Assembly: GCA_024280395.1 (NCBI GenBank)
Contig: JAJRQG010000006.1
Coordinates: 1-56,299 of the forward strand
Length of the DNA stretch: 56,299 nt
Direction: 5' to 3'
Source of the DNA: Gammaproteobacteria bacterium
Lineage (GTDB): Bacteria > Pseudomonadota > Gammaproteobacteria > Xanthomonadales > Marinicellaceae
In this document: positions 56,089 through 56,299 of the stretch, piece after piece
How the letters are laid out: each line of letters starts with the position of its first letter
Position numbering within the stretch: position 1 is the stretch's first letter
The notes under the pieces: model-generated
Seen by the model: the letters and a program-made list of their open reading frames with translations, nothing else
Told to the model about the DNA's origin: nothing
Databases searched by the model: none
Translations under genes and position numbers: made by a program

Positions 56089-56112
56089 TTGTAATATTCT
56101 GGAATGTTACAA
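56089..56112. promoter_or_regulatory. Inverted repeat just upstream of the partial gene
   Basis: TTGTAATATTC (56089-56099), two bases, GAATGTTACAA (56102-56112): 11-bp arms with one mismatch. It ends 13 bp before the ATG at 56126, a usual place for a repressor site. Confidence 0.4.
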
Positions 56113-56125
56113 ACGATGAAAAAAT

Positions 56126-56299
56126 ATGACAGAATTTGATCCTACTTATTTGGGGCTTGAATCTCATTACAACGAAGTGCAACAGCACAAGATTAGACGG
56201 TTAATTTTAGAGGACTGGAAAAAATCTGATGCCAAGTTGCCAACCTATATGAATCTATTATCGCTTTATATCAGAACCGAAGACATTCCTAATGATTGG
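56126..56299 (+). CDS. Hypothetical protein of the integrated element (3' partial)
   Basis: An open frame starts at ATG 56126 and runs off the window after 58 codons (starts MTEFDPTYLGLESHYNEVQQ). No family is recognised from the visible part; it is charged and probably helical. Divergent from the recombinase pair, with an inverted repeat before its start, so it may be a regulator or first cargo gene. Confidence 0.55.
   Translation, partial: MTEFDPTYLGLESHYNEVQQHKIRRLILEDWKKSDAKLPTYMNLLSLYIRTEDIPNDW

Noticed and set aside
55843-56094. Plus-strand open frame of 83 codons in the element control region
   Set aside because: No ribosome site, hydrophobic shadow-like composition, and it overlaps the start of the small recombinase-linked gene.

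Overview
The window is 56.3 kb of low-GC chromosome from a Gram-negative bacterium, very probably a gammaproteobacterium. It carries RecBCD, a type II secretion system (T2SS), outer-membrane barrel proteins ending in Phe, SecDF-YajC, FabI and RsmE. Long surface proteins with DUF11 repeats, a wax-ester synthase and AT-rich codon use suggest a marine lineage such as a Marinicella relative; that placement is inference. Most of the window is core-type chromosome and only the last ~2.2 kb looks like an integrated element.

Layout. (1) 1-5.6 kb: a DUF1329 / YCF48-like / RND-MMPL exporter operon. Its first gene is cut by the window edge and carries an unusual Cys-containing nonapeptide repeat. (2) 5.7-8.1 kb: gspLMN. 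(3) 8.1-11.5 kb: fabI (in-frame stop at codon 5), rnhA, dnaQ, serS. (4) 11.6-13.1 kb: a translationally coupled minus-strand trio of lipoprotein, VanY-like peptidase and GFA protein. (5) 13.2-18.5 kb: yajC-secD-secF-xdhC facing a membrane-anchored Ser/Thr kinase. (6) 18.7-22.4 kb: wax-ester synthase/DGAT, exported alpha/beta hydrolase, rsmE and a lipoprotein. (7) 22.4-25.3 kb: gspGHIJK. (8) 25.3-30.1 kb: a passenger-less beta-barrel protein and a CPBP protease (minus strand), then a sigma factor / putative anti-sigma / triple-PDZ operon (plus strand), closed by a terminator and followed by tRNA-Val. (9) 30.5-44.0 kb: two giant DUF11-repeat autotransporter-like proteins on either side of a membrane pyrophosphatase, then an exported Sel1/caspase-like protein directly behind the second giant. 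(10) 44-53.7 kb: recC, a class C beta-lactamase-family serine hydrolase, recB and recD. (11) 53.6-56.3 kb: a palindromic MITE-like element, tRNA-Ala and tRNA-Glu, and the edge of an integrated element. Its large serine recombinase gene ends inside tRNA-Glu and its last 13 codons are the antisense of that tRNA.

Most of the content serves the envelope: secretion (Sec, T2SS), outer-membrane proteins, lipoproteins, peptidoglycan trimming and an extracytoplasmic-type sigma operon. Points most worth following up: the stop codon in fabI, the EKKCG-type repeat fused to DUF1329, the shared two-Cys module and barrel in three outer-membrane proteins, the DUF11 giant paired with an exported caspase-like protein, a dyad shared by the recC and recB promoter regions, and the tRNA-derived C-terminus of the recombinase.
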